Position numbers and translations under genes: made by a program. Positions 62,846 through 64,000 of a stretch of 64,000 nucleotides of DNA are shown here, piece after piece. The stretch comes from Paludicola sp. MB14-C6. Its GTDB lineage: Bacteria > Bacillota > Clostridia > Oscillospirales > Ruminococcaceae. The notes below the pieces were generated by a model. That model worked only from the letters and a program-made list of their open reading frames with translations, was not told the DNA's origin and did not search any database. The DNA lies in the NCBI RefSeq assembly GCF_030908625.1, contig NZ_CP133133.1, positions 558,001 through 622,000 of the forward strand, written 5' to 3'. Within the stretch, counting starts at the first letter, position 1, and each line of letters begins with the position of its first letter.

Positions 62846-63889
62846 CTACATTTTCTCAATTTCTGATAATAATTCGCTCAAGATATCTTTTTCTTGAACC
62901 TTTTTTATGATCTCGCCCTTTTTAAATAGAACTGCGCATCCATCTCCTCCGGCAATGCCAATATCGGCTTCTCTTGCTTCTCCAGGGCCATTTACAACGC
63001 ATCCCATAACGGCAACTTTTATTTTCTTGTTACAACTTTTTAATGCTTCTTCTACTGCTAATGTAAGCGGTATTAAATCAATTCTTGTTCTTCCGCAAGT
63101 TGGACAAGAAACAATTTCAACACCTTGCTCATACAAACCTATTGCTTTCAAGATATCTTTTGCCGCATAAATTTCTTCAATCGGATTTGCAGTTAAGGAT
63201 ACACGAATGGTATCACCGATACCATCAGTCAGTAAACTTCCTATTCCAATTGCATTTTTAATTATTCCCATACGAGTCGTTCCCGCTTCTGTAATACCTA
63301 AATGAAGTGGATAATTACATTCTTTTGCCAACAAACGATAAGCTTGAATCATCGTATTTACATTGGAAGATTTAATTGAAATTATAATATCATCAAAGTG
63401 ATATTTTTCAAGCAAACGAACATGATACATTGCACTTTCAACCAACGCTTGCGGCGTCGGAGAGCCATATTTTTCGAGGATATTTTTTTCTAACGAACCC
63501 GCATTGACACCAATTCGAATCGGAATATTTTTCTCTTTACATGCATCAACAACTGCTTTTACTTTTTCGTCGTCGCCAATATTACCAGGGTTAATCCGAA
63601 TTTTATCAATCCCTGCTTCAATTGATTTTAATGCCAAACGATAATCAAAATGAATATCTGCAACAAGCGGAATATGAATAGCCTTTTTAATTGCAGGAAT
63701 TAACTGAATCGCTTCCTCATTGGGAATTGCAACACGCAAAATCTCGCAACCGGCTTTTTCTAGTGCAATTGCTTGTGTAACATTACCTTCTATATCATCG
63801 GATCGAACACTTAGCATGGATTGAATGATAATTTTATTCTCACCAAGCACAATATCCTTTACCTTTACTTTTTTAACTTCACGTTTCAT
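62846..63889 (-). CDS. ispG: 4-hydroxy-3-methylbut-2-enyl diphosphate synthase
   Basis: Iron-sulphur enzyme of the MEP isoprenoid pathway. 347 residues from ATG 63889 (GGGAG upstream). TIM-barrel N-terminus with IIIQSMLSVRSDDIEGNV, PLVADIHFDYRLAL and KIRINPGNIGD. C-terminal cluster domain with EIVSCPTCGRTRIDL and VAVMGCVVNGPGEAREADIGIAGG, supplying the three cluster cysteines. Between rseP and polC. Confidence 0.97.
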   Translation of the reverse strand: MKREVKKVKVKDIVLGENKIIIQSMLSVRSDDIEGNVTQAIALEKAGCEILRVAIPNEEAIQLIPAIKKAIHIPLVADIHFDYRLALKSIEAGIDKIRINPGNIGDDEKVKAVVDACKEKNIPIRIGVNAGSLEKNILEKYGSPTPQALVESAMYHVRLLEKYHFDDIIISIKSSNVNTMIQAYRLLAKECNYPLHLGITEAGTTRMGIIKNAIGIGSLLTDGIGDTIRVSLTANPIEEIYAAKDILKAIGLYEQGVEIVSCPTCGRTRIDLIPLTLAVEEALKSCNKKIKVAVMGCVVNGPGEAREADIGIAGGDGCAVLFKKGEIIKKVQEKDILSELLSEIEKM

Positions 63890-63923
63890 AATAGCTCCCA
63901 TCTGATGCATGTTCTATGCTGTT

Positions 63924-64000
63924 TTAAAATAGTCCTAAAATATCTTTCAGCGTTACAACTACCATTAGCCCCAATAGTAATACTAAGCCTGCACCATTGA
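63924..64000 (-). CDS. rseP: RIP metalloprotease RseP, C-terminal end (partial, truncated by window edge)
   Basis: Only the last 25 codons are present, reading NGAGLVLLLGLMVVVTLKDI and ending GLF-stop at 63926-63924. This closing helix with K/N-D-I-x-x-L is typical of site-2 proteases of the RseP/YluC family, and the dxr-rseP-ispG order supports it. The 5' part lies outside the window. Confidence 0.75.
   Translation of the reverse strand, partial: NGAGLVLLLGLMVVVTLKDILGLF

Overview
The window looks like chromosome from a low-GC, spore-forming member of the Clostridia. The evidence is AT-rich DNA with strong AGGAGG ribosome-binding sites, a Gram-positive PolC, sporulation genes (spoIIGA-sigE, a clostridial-type spore photoproduct lyase), HisZ with a short HisG, and families such as DUF4830, DUF6440, DUF896 and UPF0735 that are common in clostridial genomes. 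I saw no insertion sequence, prophage, CRISPR array or rRNA, and nothing that is clearly a new defence or mobile system. Most of the window is core metabolism and housekeeping. The unusual material lies in small genes, leaders, operators and one broken gene.

Layout. 1-300: a Val-Asp-Phe tRNA operon (minus strand). 530-4390: engB-lon-GNAT plus a 28-residue membrane peptide gene (minus). 4637-5674: a solitary uroporphyrinogen-decarboxylase/MtaA-type protein (plus). 5861-14878: a divergent high-affinity potassium system, with kdpD-kdpE and a small HELFH protein on the minus strand and a small membrane ORF-kdpF-kdpA-kdpB-kdpC on the plus strand. A phased array of TTAAC/TTAAG repeats lies in the shared intergenic region. 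14931-18478: GNAT, DUF896 protein, Gfo/Idh/MocA oxidoreductase, PAP2 phosphatase and a collagen-like surface or spore protein. 18683-21757: glycolipid-type GT4 glycosyltransferase, then spoIIGA-sigE without sigG next to it. 21925-27060: MscS channel, a very large intracellular glycoside-hydrolase-like protein, and a DeoR regulator. 27307-31055: a two-gene ABC exporter of FtsX type with a 17-bp palindrome at its promoter.

31199-35630 (minus): coiled-coil protein, coaD, rsmD, rodA, fhs. 35837-38135 (plus): tsaE-tsaB-rpiB-upp, with a hairpin over the upp ribosome-binding site. 38235-41932 (minus): a stand-alone MsmK/UgpC-type ATPase, a 16S pseudouridine synthase, a DUF4830 protein and splB, whose ribosome-binding site lies in a perfect 18-bp hairpin. 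41993-45948 (minus): an aspartate-family operon ACT protein-hom-thrB-lysC. 46074-47453: a sodium:amino-acid symporter. 47672-58150 (minus): a nearly complete histidine operon, hisZ-hisG-(hisJ/hisK pseudogene)-hisD-hisC-MazG-like-hisB-lepB-hisH-DUF6440-hisA-hisF-SGNH-hisI-hisE. It is interrupted by four genes with no obvious role in the pathway, and its histidinol-phosphatase gene carries both a stop codon and a frameshift. 58356-64000 (minus): polC, ispG and the 3' end of rseP.

How it works together. The Kdp block is a self-contained potassium-starvation response: sensor, regulator, pump and operators. Its KdpD carries a motif resembling the c-di-AMP-binding motif described in Staphylococcus aureus KdpD. 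The histidine operon encodes every step from PRPP/ATP to histidine except a functional histidinol-phosphate phosphatase. Several genes start with TTG behind good Shine-Dalgarno sequences (the GNAT at 4223, kdpB, fhs, tsaB, polC), so start calls that allow only ATG or GTG would be wrong here. All functional calls are by reading translated sequence; no database search was run.
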